A DNA stretch of 33,431 bases from an uncultured Paracoccaceae bacterium (GTDB lineage Bacteria; Pseudomonadota; Alphaproteobacteria; Rhodobacterales; Rhodobacteraceae): the NCBI GenBank assembly GCA_937995865.1, contig CALKJA010000045.1:1-33431 (forward strand). The letters run 5' to 3'. A program made the translations under genes and the position numbers. Numbering within the stretch: position 1 is the stretch's first letter; the number at the start of each line of letters is the position of its first letter. The notes beneath the pieces are model-generated. The model saw only the letters and a program-made list of their open reading frames with translations. It ran no database searches and was not told the DNA's origin. Positions 7,358-16,200 of this stretch are shown here, piece after piece.

Positions 7358-8407
7358 TTAGACGCGCTGATAGACAAACGCCCCATCCTCGGGGCGCAGG
7401 ATGCGCGTGGCTTGCCCTGTCAGGAAAAGATGTTGGCAGTGGGCAAACGCCTCAACAAGCGCCAACCCATACTCGCCAGACGAAATCTCGCGCTTGAAGA
7501 TCGCCGGAAAAGACTCACCAGCTGAACAGGGCGTCTCAAGCGCGGCCAGTAGCCGCTTTAGAACCCCATGATGATTTCCGGTCAGCTGCGCCAAACGCAG
7601 AGGGAGGCCGCGAAACGGCCGTTTGTGCCCGCAAAGGATAAGCTGATCGTCACGCGCGAATGCGCTAAGCCGATCGCAGCTATCAATCCAATCCCCTACT
7701 GGATCCGCCTCGGGCTCAGTAGGATAAACACCGATGTTCGGCGAAATGCCTGGCAGAACTTGATCGCCAGTGATCACAAGATCATCGGTGCGGCTCCAAA
7801 ATGTTGCATGGTCAGGCGCATGGCCATTGCCAAGCCGTATGTCCCAATCGCGGCCACCAAATCGCACAATCTCACCCTCGCTTATCCGCGTGTATCCAAG
7901 CGGGATCGGGTCGACGCAATCAGCGAAATTAAACGGCCGTTCTTCAATGCGTTTTTGCAATAGATCCGCACGCATTCCGGCACGGCGATAAAAAAGCAAG
8001 CTTTCCGGTGGCTGGCTTTCCTGTTGATCTAAAACCAACATCCGTGCCGTAAGCCACGCCACGCGCGTGGCCCAAATCTCTGCGCCTTTGCGATGAAAAT
8101 GTCCGGCGAAACCAACGTGATCTGGGTGGTGGTGGGTCAAGATCACACGGCTGATCGGCTTGCCGCCTAATGGACCCTTAAGCGCGGCCTCCAGCGCAGC
8201 CGTGCCCTTGGGCCAACGCATCCCCGCATCAATCAATGTCCAGCTATCACCTTCGTCAAATGCATAGAGATTTACATGGTCAAGCTTCATCGGCAGCGGC
8301 AAACGGATCCAGAGCACGCCGGGAGCGACTTCAACCCCTTCGCCACTGCTGGGCGGATCGGGGAAAGGATAGCTCAAAAGCGCAGCTTCTGCATGGCGGT
8401 CTGTCAT
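7358..8407 (-). CDS. Metallo-beta-lactamase fold hydrolase
   Basis: 349 residues. The metal-binding pattern is complete: THHHPDH (residues 91-97), GNGHAPDH (His196), TGDQ (Asp215) and CGHKRPF (His261), so a two-metal hydrolase is expected. The glyoxalase II / lactonase-type subfamily uses the same residues. A C-terminal helical domain (about 265-349), rather like the LACTB2-type extension, follows the core. The substrate is unknown. The ATG at 8407 has GAAGG about 7 bases upstream and is preferred over an in-frame TTG at 8419. It is the last gene of a minus-strand run with an acyl-CoA dehydrogenase and a lipoprotein, so a thioester or lactone substrate is possible but unproven. A hexanucleotide tandem repeat lies just upstream. 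Confidence 0.9.
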   Translation of the reverse strand: MTDRHAEAALLSYPFPDPPSSGEGVEVAPGVLWIRLPLPMKLDHVNLYAFDEGDSWTLIDAGMRWPKGTAALEAALKGPLGGKPISRVILTHHHPDHVGFAGHFHRKGAEIWATRVAWLTARMLVLDQQESQPPESLLFYRRAGMRADLLQKRIEERPFNFADCVDPIPLGYTRISEGEIVRFGGRDWDIRLGNGHAPDHATFWSRTDDLVITGDQVLPGISPNIGVYPTEPEADPVGDWIDSCDRLSAFARDDQLILCGHKRPFRGLPLRLAQLTGNHHGVLKRLLAALETPCSAGESFPAIFKREISSGEYGLALVEAFAHCQHLFLTGQATRILRPEDGAFVYQRV

Positions 8408-8422
8408 AGCGGCCTTCAACGT

Positions 8423-8444
8423 GACTGGGACTGGGACTGGGACT
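8423..8444. repeat. Hexanucleotide tandem repeat (GACTGG, 3.7 copies)
   Basis: Three perfect copies of GACTGG followed by GACT, 22 bases in all, in the 42-base gap between the lipoprotein stop (8450) and the ATG of the metallo-beta-lactamase-fold gene (8407). On the coding strand the unit reads CCAGTC. It sits just upstream of the ribosome-binding site. Short perfect repeats like this can gain or lose units, which would change spacing but not a reading frame here. Confidence 0.9.
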
Positions 8445-8449
8445 TACGT

Positions 8450-8989
8450 TTAATGCACGGCACCGTCGAGAGAGTATACAGGCCTTGGCGTCAATGGGTT
8501 GAAGAAACTGCACCTTACGTTTGCGATGTAATAGCGCCCGGGGGAAAGTGTTTGCACCTCTGCGTGGCCAAGCTTGCGCTTTTCTAGTCCAACGCAGGCA
8601 TCCCGGACCGCTTGTTTGACAAACTCCGGCCCTCGCCCGCTCAAATCAAAGTCCGCCCGACCAGATGATATAACGATGTCTTGCTTGACCCGCGACCAGT
8701 CCACGGCGCCACGCCTGCGCGGCCATACCTCGTCTTCGTTGGTTATGAAGGTCGCGACTGTTACGGATGCTCCTTGGCTTGCGATGCGCACAGCGTGATT
8801 GGCAACCAATCCTGCAACAGGATCCGCGGGTTCTGGCAAATCCTCTACGCGGAAAGGCGCAAGGCTAAGATCGTTCTGCGCAAGCCCACCAGCCCGCTCT
8901 TCGGCAGGCCGGGTAGGCAGGGGACCGGTTTCAATAATATCACAGCTTGTCACAACACAGCAAAGAACAGCCAGCCCTGCTCGCCACAT
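8450..8989 (-). CDS. Hypothetical lipoprotein
   Basis: 179 residues beginning with a lipoprotein signal peptide: MWRAGLAVLCCVVTSC, lipobox VTSC with the acylated Cys at residue 16. The mature part has no membrane helix and contains two further cysteines (in RDACVGLEKRK and ANVRCSFF) that could form a disulfide in the periplasm. I do not recognise the family. The ATG at 8989 overlaps the acyl-CoA dehydrogenase stop by one base (TGATG), so translation is probably coupled. It has weak similarity in style to Rhodobacterales proteins of unknown role, and no catalytic motif is visible. Confidence 0.78.
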   Translation of the reverse strand: MWRAGLAVLCCVVTSCDIIETGPLPTRPAEERAGGLAQNDLSLAPFRVEDLPEPADPVAGLVANHAVRIASQGASVTVATFITNEDEVWPRRRGAVDWSRVKQDIVISSGRADFDLSGRGPEFVKQAVRDACVGLEKRKLGHAEVQTLSPGRYYIANVRCSFFNPLTPRPVYSLDGAVH

Positions 8990-10701
8990 CAGGCCGCCAA
9001 CTCATCTGCCGTGAGCGCATAAATGCCCTCAGCACCTACTCGTGCATGTGCGAACAGACCGGTATGCTGCGGCAGCAGCCTCTCGATGTAGAAACGCGCG
9101 ATCTTTTCGCGGGTAGCGTCACCAGTCATAGCAGCTTTGAGGTGATAGTGAGCGCCCAGAACCCGCGCAAAACCAATCAAATATGGGACCGCCCCGGCAA
9201 AACGATCTTGCATGTCACCTTGGGCAACGAGCCAGTCCGTCGTCTCACTTAACGTTTCGCAGGCCTGCCAAACAGCATCAGCCATTTTTGGAAATGCCGA
9301 GCGCGCCGCCTCTGCATTGGCTTCGATCTCGTCAAAGAGAAGCTGCGCAGCTTCGCCACCATCCATCATTTTGCGCGCAACAAGATCCATTGCTTGAATG
9401 CCGTTTGTGCCTTCATAGATCGCCGTAATGCGTACATCTCGGCTGTATTGCGCCGCTCCGGTTTCTTCGACAAAGCCCATGCCGCCGTGGATCTGCACAC
9501 CATCGCGCGCCACATCCATACCCACTTCAGCGCCAAAGCTTTTGGCAATTGGGGTCAAAAGTGCTGCACGGGCGCGCCACGCAGGATCGCCTGTTGCGGT
9601 TGTCATATCAATCGCCTGTGCACAGGCTATGCCGATGCAACGAGCCGCAAAAATATCAGCTTTCATGGATGTCAGCATCCGCCGCACATCCGCGTGGTCA
9701 ATAATAGTACCCTTGCCGTCTTTCAGTGGCGTTTTACCCTGCGCCCGGTCCATCGCAAAGGCAACTGCGTGTTGATACGCGCCTTCAGCAACACCAACAC
9801 CCTGCATCCCAACGCCAAGCCGCGCATTATTCATCATAGTGAACATGCAGGCCATACCGTTGTGTTCTTCGCCGACAAGCCAACCTTGCGCCTCATCAAA
9901 CTGCATAACGCAGGTTGGGGAACCGTGGATCCCCAATTTGTGCTCAAGGCTTACCACGCGCAGACTGTTGGCTTCACCAGGAGCCCCATCTTCTTTTGGA
10001 ATGTACTTCGGGACCATAAACAGAGTTATCCCTTTAGGGCCCGGTACAGCCCCCGGCAGACGCGCCAAAACAAGATGGCACGTGTTTTCCATGAAATCCG
10101 TATCGCCCCAAGTGATATAGATCTTCTGGCCAGTAATCTTGTAGCTGCCATCGCTCTGCGGCTCTGCCTTTGTGCGCAACGCGCCAACATCAGTGCCGGC
10201 ATGGGGCTCTGTAAGGTTCATCGTACCGGACCACTGGCCGCTGATCAGCTTTTCCAGATATGTTGCTTTGATCTCATCACTCGCGTGATGTTCAAGCGCT
10301 TCGATCTGCCCTTGGGTCAGCAACGGCAACAGATGGAGAGAAATGCAGGCGCCTGCCATCATCTCATTCATCGCGGACGCCGCCATCAACGGAAGCCCCA
10401 TGCCACCAAACTCTGGATCCGCTGAAATTCCAACCCAACCACCGTCGGCTATAGACCCGTAGGCATCAGCGAATTCAGGCGGCGTGCGGACAACACCGTT
10501 CTCCAGCTTCGCGGGGTTTAAATCTCCGTGGCGCTGAACGGGATAGATGATCTCGTCACACAGCTTACCACCCTCGGTCAAAACTGCATCCAATACATCT
10601 GCTTGAGCCTCAGCAAAGCGATCTGTTTCGCTAAGTGGCTTTACAGGGACGATTTCGTCCAAAATGAAACGATAGTCGGCAACCGGAGAGCGATAGGGCA
10701 T
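8989..10701 (-). CDS. Acyl-CoA dehydrogenase (long FadE/DmdC-type)
   Basis: 570 residues. A flavoenzyme that oxidises an acyl-CoA to the 2-enoyl-CoA and passes electrons to electron-transfer flavoprotein. FAD- and substrate-binding parts are clear: MNLTEPHAGTDVG, ITGQKIYITWG, GIHGSPTC and GVQIHGGMGFVEE. The catalytic glutamate is the one in IYEGTNGIQAMDL. Beyond it lies the extra C-terminal helical domain of the 570-600-residue subclass, which includes DmdC (3-methylmercaptopropionyl-CoA dehydrogenase of marine bacteria) and several fatty-acyl-CoA enzymes. I cannot tell which substrate this paralogue uses. The ATG at 10701 is the first gene of a minus-strand unit and faces the Sua5 gene across 97 bases. 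Confidence 0.93.
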   Translation of the reverse strand: MPYRSPVADYRFILDEIVPVKPLSETDRFAEAQADVLDAVLTEGGKLCDEIIYPVQRHGDLNPAKLENGVVRTPPEFADAYGSIADGGWVGISADPEFGGMGLPLMAASAMNEMMAGACISLHLLPLLTQGQIEALEHHASDEIKATYLEKLISGQWSGTMNLTEPHAGTDVGALRTKAEPQSDGSYKITGQKIYITWGDTDFMENTCHLVLARLPGAVPGPKGITLFMVPKYIPKEDGAPGEANSLRVVSLEHKLGIHGSPTCVMQFDEAQGWLVGEEHNGMACMFTMMNNARLGVGMQGVGVAEGAYQHAVAFAMDRAQGKTPLKDGKGTIIDHADVRRMLTSMKADIFAARCIGIACAQAIDMTTATGDPAWRARAALLTPIAKSFGAEVGMDVARDGVQIHGGMGFVEETGAAQYSRDVRITAIYEGTNGIQAMDLVARKMMDGGEAAQLLFDEIEANAEAARSAFPKMADAVWQACETLSETTDWLVAQGDMQDRFAGAVPYLIGFARVLGAHYHLKAAMTGDATREKIARFYIERLLPQHTGLFAHARVGAEGIYALTADELAA

Positions 10702-10798
10702 CTCATCCTCACTTTTGGATCAAACTCGGTGATGATTTCACTTAGTGTTTAGCGCAGGCTATAGAGCACGCAAACCTAGACAACTGAAACGCGGCGTC

Positions 10799-11788
10799 AT
10801 GAACCAGTCCGATCAAACAACCGAACGGCTCGACGCCGAAACAGCCGGCATTTCAAGGGCCGCCGAGCTACTGCAGACAGGTCAACTTGTCGCTTTTCCA
10901 AGCGAAACCGTTTATGGGCTTGGCGGTGACGCGCGCAACGCGGATGCTGTTGCGGCGATCTTCGAAGCGAAGAACCGGCCAAGTTTCAACCCGCTCATTG
11001 TGCATGTTGCCTCACTTAAGGCGGCACGAGACATTGCGCATGTGCCACGCTGGGCAGAGCCGCTTGCGGCTGCGTTCTGGCCGGGCGCCCTAACGCTGGT
11101 CTTACCTTCACTCGGCGTGCTTCCAGATATTGTGACGGCAGGTCATCCGACGATTGCAGTTCGTGTTCCGGCCCACCCTGTTGCTTTGGCATTATTAGAA
11201 GCCTTCGACGGCCCGCTTGCTGGGCCTTCAGCCAATCCATCCGGACGCATAAGCCCAACAACAGCCGAGCATGTTGCGGATGGGTTAACCGGGCGAATCG
11301 CTGGCATTTTGGACGGAGGATCTGCCCCGGTTGGCGTTGAAAGCACGATCATTGGTGGTGAACCACCCACCCTTTTGCGCCCCGGTGGCATTTCGGTGGA
11401 AGACATTGAAGCCGTTTTGTGCGAACCACTGCGTCCGCATTCGCCTGCTCAAATACCAAATACTCCAGGCCAGCTGACTTCACACTATGCGCCAACCGCT
11501 TCTGTCAGGCTCAACGCGGAAACGGCACAAGGGAAGGAAATTCTGCTTGGGTTTGGAGCGATCAAAGGTGAACAATCGCTTTCTCCAAGCGGCGATCTAA
11601 GAGAAGCCGCCGCACAGCTTTTTGCAAAGCTCCGGGCCCTTGATCGTCAAGGCCGCCCCATCGCGGTTGCCCCGATCCCGGATCACGGTCTGGGACGTGC
11701 AATAAATGATCGGCTAAGACGGGCAGCAGCCCCTAGGCATGACCAACATACGATGACAGCATCAAAGGATCTATCCCAAGGCTATTGA
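10799..11788 (+). CDS. sua5: Threonylcarbamoyl-AMP synthase, Sua5/YciO/YrdC type
   Basis: 329 residues. It makes threonylcarbamoyl-AMP from threonine, bicarbonate and ATP for the universal t6A37 modification of ANN-decoding tRNAs. The YrdC core occupies about residues 15-205: VAFPSETVYGLGGDA, EAKNRPSFNPLIVHV and GPSANPSGR. A linker with GQLTSHYAP and a C-terminal Sua5 domain (to about residue 313) follow, so it is the long Sua5 form rather than short TsaC. The ATG at 10799 gives the normal N-terminus, whereas an earlier start at 10745 would add an unusual basic stretch. The last 16 or so residues after RRAAAPR run into the antisense end of yqgE and look like an added tail. Confidence 0.94.
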   Translation: MNQSDQTTERLDAETAGISRAAELLQTGQLVAFPSETVYGLGGDARNADAVAAIFEAKNRPSFNPLIVHVASLKAARDIAHVPRWAEPLAAAFWPGALTLVLPSLGVLPDIVTAGHPTIAVRVPAHPVALALLEAFDGPLAGPSANPSGRISPTTAEHVADGLTGRIAGILDGGSAPVGVESTIIGGEPPTLLRPGGISVEDIEAVLCEPLRPHSPAQIPNTPGQLTSHYAPTASVRLNAETAQGKEILLGFGAIKGEQSLSPSGDLREAAAQLFAKLRALDRQGRPIAVAPIPDHGLGRAINDRLRRAAAPRHDQHTMTASKDLSQGY

Positions 11789-12323
11789 TCGCGATTGTCC
11801 ATTTCTGCTCGCTGTCTTCACCAAACATCAGCTCTTCGCTGGCATCACAAATCAGCCAACCGTTTTCTAGCAGCTCTTGATCCAGTTGTTTTGGCCCCCA
11901 GCCAGCGTAGCCAAGAGCTAGAACGGCGCGGGACGGGCCTCGGCCCAACGCAATGTCCTCAAGGATATCTTGCGTCGCAGTCATGCCGAACCCGTCATGG
12001 ACGGCCAATGTGCCTTCCTTTTCCACACCATCGGTAGAGTGCAAAACGAATCCACGCGCGTGCTCAACGGGCCCGCCAAACATCACACGTGCATCGCCCG
12101 GCACAGTCCCAACCTCAATATTGAGTTGGTTTAGCAATTCTAGGAACGTCACACCGCGGGCCGGTTTATTGACGATCAATCCCATAGCCCCATCGTCGGA
12201 ATGCGCGCAGATATAGATCAGTGCCTTGTCAAACCGAGGATCGCTCATCCCTGGCATGGCGATGAGCATTTTGCCGGTTAGGACTGTTGTCCTGGCGAAG
12301 GAGGGAGGCTTTTGTTGTGACAC
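11733..12323 (-). CDS. YqgE/AlgH family protein (UPF0301)
   Basis: 196 residues of the YqgE/AlgH family, which is widespread in bacteria and without a settled biochemical role. Visible signatures are LIAMPGMSDPRFDKALIYI, GAMGLIVNKP, MFGGPVE, RAVLALGYAGWGPKQLDQEL and GWLICDA. The start is a GTG at 12323 with a weak ribosome-binding site. An in-frame ATG at 12269 would begin at MLIAMPGM, directly on the first conserved strand, so the GTG is preferred. The last 56 bases overlap the 3' end of the Sua5 gene on the other strand. It faces the DsbD-like gene at 12439 across 115 bases, where both promoters probably lie. Confidence 0.92.
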   Translation of the reverse strand: MSQQKPPSFARTTVLTGKMLIAMPGMSDPRFDKALIYICAHSDDGAMGLIVNKPARGVTFLELLNQLNIEVGTVPGDARVMFGGPVEHARGFVLHSTDGVEKEGTLAVHDGFGMTATQDILEDIALGRGPSRAVLALGYAGWGPKQLDQELLENGWLICDASEELMFGEDSEQKWTIAINSLGIDPLMLSSYVGHA

Positions 12324-12438
12324 GTACTAACAATGTGGTGCGTCTCGGCAGCATTCAAGTCGACATTTCTGCCGCGCCTCACGCTATGTGTCGCAGTTGT
12401 GACTTTTGCAACGCGGCATTGGCCCATAGGTTGCGCGC

Positions 12439-13266
12439 ATGAAAATTAAGTTCTCTCACCTTGTGCGCAGCACGTGTTGTGTTTTTGCTGTAGTAGCATC
12501 CGCACAGTTGGGTCACGCGCAAAGCGGCCCTTTTGACAACGTTCTTTCTGTCGACGTTTTACCCGGCTGGCGGGCAGAGGGCGCGGAACATATCGCAGGC
12601 CTTCGCCTGCGATTGGCTCCTGGCTGGAAAACATATTGGCGGGCACCCGGTGATGCAGGTATCCCGCCGCATTTTGACTGGAGTGGATCAGGCAACGTCA
12701 AAGCCGTTGCGCCGCATTGGCCGGTACCAGAGATTTTCAATCAAAACGGAATGCGCTCAATTGGTTATGACGGTGATGTTGTCATCCCATTGCGGATCAC
12801 CCGCCACGACCTGTCAGACCCAATTCGCTTGAAAGCGGAAGTCTCACTTGGCGTGTGTGAGGAAATCTGCATTCCAGTACAGGTATCGATTTCGGCAACA
12901 TTGCCGGCGCATGGCGGCTCTGACGCATCAATCGCTGGTGCCCTGCGGGATCGCCCGATTTCTGAAACTGAAGCGCGGGTTGAGGCCGTAACTTGCACCG
13001 TAGCACCGTCGCGCGACGGTATCAGTCTCACAATGACAGTGACGATGCCGCCTATCAGTGGTCGCGAAGCTGCAGCGATTGAAACATCCGATCCCTCTGT
13101 TTGGGTTGCTGAGCCGGACTTGCAGCGCATTGGCAACCAGCTCACGGCGACAACGGATCTGGTGCGCAATGATGCACAACCCTTTGCATTAGATCGATCA
13201 GGCATACGAATGACAATTTTCGGAGACGGTCAGGCAGTGGATATCAAAGGATGCAGCGCAGGTTAA
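12439..13266 (+). CDS. Secreted DsbD N-terminal-domain protein
   Basis: 275 residues with a Sec signal peptide (about residues 1-27, ending AQLGHA). The rest matches the N-terminal, periplasmic immunoglobulin-like domain of DsbD/ScsB-type thiol-disulfide reductases: RLAPGWKTYWRAPGDAGIPP, followed by the redox-type pair in SLGVCEEICIPV (Cys140 and Cys144). In full DsbD this domain hands electrons to periplasmic partners. Here there is no membrane domain and no thioredoxin domain, so the protein is stand-alone and would need a separate reductant such as a CcdA-like protein. A third and fourth Cys occur later (TCTVAPS, KGCSAG). The TAA stop touches the RND permease stop, with zero bases between them. 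Confidence 0.85.
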   Translation: MKIKFSHLVRSTCCVFAVVASAQLGHAQSGPFDNVLSVDVLPGWRAEGAEHIAGLRLRLAPGWKTYWRAPGDAGIPPHFDWSGSGNVKAVAPHWPVPEIFNQNGMRSIGYDGDVVIPLRITRHDLSDPIRLKAEVSLGVCEEICIPVQVSISATLPAHGGSDASIAGALRDRPISETEARVEAVTCTVAPSRDGISLTMTVTMPPISGREAAAIETSDPSVWVAEPDLQRIGNQLTATTDLVRNDAQPFALDRSGIRMTIFGDGQAVDIKGCSAG

Positions 13267-16200
13267 TCACCCGCGCGCTAGCAAGCGACGGCCGCCCAGT
13301 ACGAGCCCGCTTACCGAAGCTGCAACCAGCGATATCGCCAACGCCGCCGCAATAAATACCCCCAGCGCAACGGCCATACCGTCGCGACCCAAAAGCTCTG
13401 TGACCTCAGGCAACATCCCGCCAGTAGCGACGGCCCATCCCAACGTGACCACGAACACAGCCGCAACCAAGAGAGCCGCAAAGGTTGCGGTTATGGCTGC
13501 ATGCGGTGCACGGCGGCCCATGCGAAGCGCACGGCGGAAAGCAAGGATTTGCCCCCCCACATCCTGCTGCATCGCCATGATCGCTGGCACAACGAGCAGA
13601 ACAAGGAACATCCCAACACCAAGCCCATAGCTCAGCGTGATAACCGTGGGCTTCAGGAATTCAGCTTGATTGGACCCTTCATAGAGTAGCGGGGCCAGGC
13701 CAAGTACGGTTGTTGCCGTCGTCAACATCACTGGCCGCAGACGATCACACACACCATCCACAATCGCCGGGAACAGACCGCGGTCCTTGGCGTATTCATC
13801 AATGGTTGTCACCAAAACGATAGAATCGTTGATGATGATCCCAATCATTCCAAGCATGCCAACGACAGAAAACATCGACAGCGGCACGTCCCATGCATAG
13901 TGGCCCCAAATTGTTCCAATCAGACCAAACGGAATGATTGCCATCACCACAATCGGACGCGTCCAACTGCTAAAGATCCAAGCCAACGTCAGAAAGATCC
14001 CAAGCAAGACAAGCGTTAGCCCGGTACGTGCATCTGACAAAAAGGACCGCTCCTGCTCGGACAAGCCTGCCATCTCAAACTGAATAGCATGCGTTTCTGC
14101 CACACGCGGCAAAATCTCTTCGGCCATTTGTTCAGAAATTTCGACTGCACGGGCCGGATCATCTTCTGATATCGCCCCGGAGACAGTAATCAACTGAATG
14201 CCATTTTCACGTCGTACCGTGCTAAACCCAGTGCGACGGTCAACCCGCACGATATCCGCCAGCGGAACATATTCTCCACCGGGCGTCCGCAGCGTTGTGC
14301 GGTCTAGGAAATCTGCGGTCAGCTCATTCGCCGGAAGCTCAACCCGGATTGTGGCCGATCGCGGGCCATCCGGAAAACTTACCGCCTCGATCCCCGACAG
14401 CCGGTTGCGGAGCACACCTCCAAGTCCATCGATGGAGAAGCCAAGGAAGTTTCCTTGCGCCGTCAACTCAAGGATAAGTTCTTCCTTGTCGTAAGAAAGA
14501 TTGTCCTCAACGCCGGATACTTCGCTGAATTGGGCAAGCTCCGACTGAAGCATCAGCGATGCGGCCTTGAGCGTTTCCGCGTCTGCGCCAAAGAGATCGA
14601 CCTCAAGGTTGTCGCCACCCGGCCCACGCCCCCAAGAACGGAAACTAATCGTCTCGACCATTGGGTGTCGGCGCACGCTTTCTTGCAGTTCTGCGACAAA
14701 CGCAAACGACGAATAGGGCCGCGAATCCGCATCGATCAACTCAATCGCGATTGCGCCCAACTGATCTGCATCCTTAGTTTCAGACCCTGCGATCGGACGC
14801 CCCGAATTGCCGCCAATCTCAGAAATGGCATAGCTGATTGGGTTGAGCCCATGCCGCTCTTCATATTCTGCGCCCAATTCCTCGGCGGCGCGCTGCATTT
14901 CCAACATCATCGCCAAAGTGTCTTCGCGGGTCGCGCCGGGGGCCATCGCAAAATTACCCGTGACGCTGCCTTGTTCAGGAGAGTTAAAGAACCGCCAGGT
15001 CACATCACCATTGATGAACAGTGTAATTTGAGACGCCAGCACAACAAATGCGCCCGCCATAACAGGATATCGGGCGCGCAGGACCAAATGCATAAAAGGT
15101 CGAAAGAGCCGCTCTTTGATCCAGTCAAACACGCGGTTTACCTGCCGCGATGGCCAGTCATACCAGTGATCCTTGTCAGAATGAGCCAGCGCATGCGCCA
15201 TGTGATTTGGTAGGATCAAAAAGCACTCGATCAGCGAAGCCGCCAAAACAACGATCACCGTAAACGGGATATCCGAGATCAAATCCCCAAACCTGCCGGA
15301 AATCACAGTTAGGCCAAAAAAGGCGATGATTGTTGTGATCGTGGCAGAAAAGACCGGGGTAAACATGCGCCGCGCGGCATTCTCAGCAGCCTCGGCAGGG
15401 GCTTCACCCAACTTACGGCGGCGGTAGTCTGCATGCTCGCCCACAACAATCGCGTCATCGACAACGATGCCCAGCGTAATGATCAGTGCAAAGAGCGAGA
15501 TCATATTGATCGTCAGCCCACTGACATACATCAGCGCAATCGCCGCTGACATGGCCACCGGAATCCCGGCAGCAACCCAGAATGCGGTACGTGCATTGAG
15601 GAACAGAAAAAGGAGCAAAACAACAAGGCCAAGCCCCATTAGCCCGTTCTCTACCAGGATATTCAGACGCCCGGTGATCGCTTCTGCCCGCGTCCGGATC
15701 AAATCAATACTCACCCCTTCAGGGAGTGTTTCCATCTGAGCGGCGGCAACGTCTTCAACGGCGCGCTGCAGATCAATGGCATCGCCTTGCTCGGAGCGGT
15801 CAACGCGAATGCTGATGGCGGGGTCTGTGCCAACAAAATACGCGCGGTTACGATCAATACTTTCAACGATCACCGTTGCTACATCTCCGACACGTAGTTT
15901 GGATCCATCCGAATTAGAGCGCAGGATAATGTCTTCGATCTCATCAGCAGCTCGCTTGGCCACACCGGTTCGAACCCGTGCTGACGCACTCACATCTCCT
16001 GCCGGGTCCGCGACGGCCTCTTCTTCGATTGCTGAGGCGATTTCCGCCATCGTGAGATCATGCCGGATCAAGGCCAAAGACGGCACTTCAACGATCGTCG
16101 AGGGCGCGGCTAAACCGCGGATCGTGGCCCGCGTGACGCCTTCGGCAAAAAGCCGCACCACAAATTCATCAGCAAAACGGCCCAACTGATCAACACCAAC

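Noticed and set aside
9394-10425. 343-residue plus-strand frame opposite the acyl-CoA dehydrogenase
   Set aside because: It is the antisense shadow of a well-supported enzyme, rich in His, Cys and Arg, with no family features.
14455-15213. 252-residue plus-strand frame opposite the RND permease
   Set aside because: Antisense shadow within a clear RND gene; no ribosome-binding site or domain.
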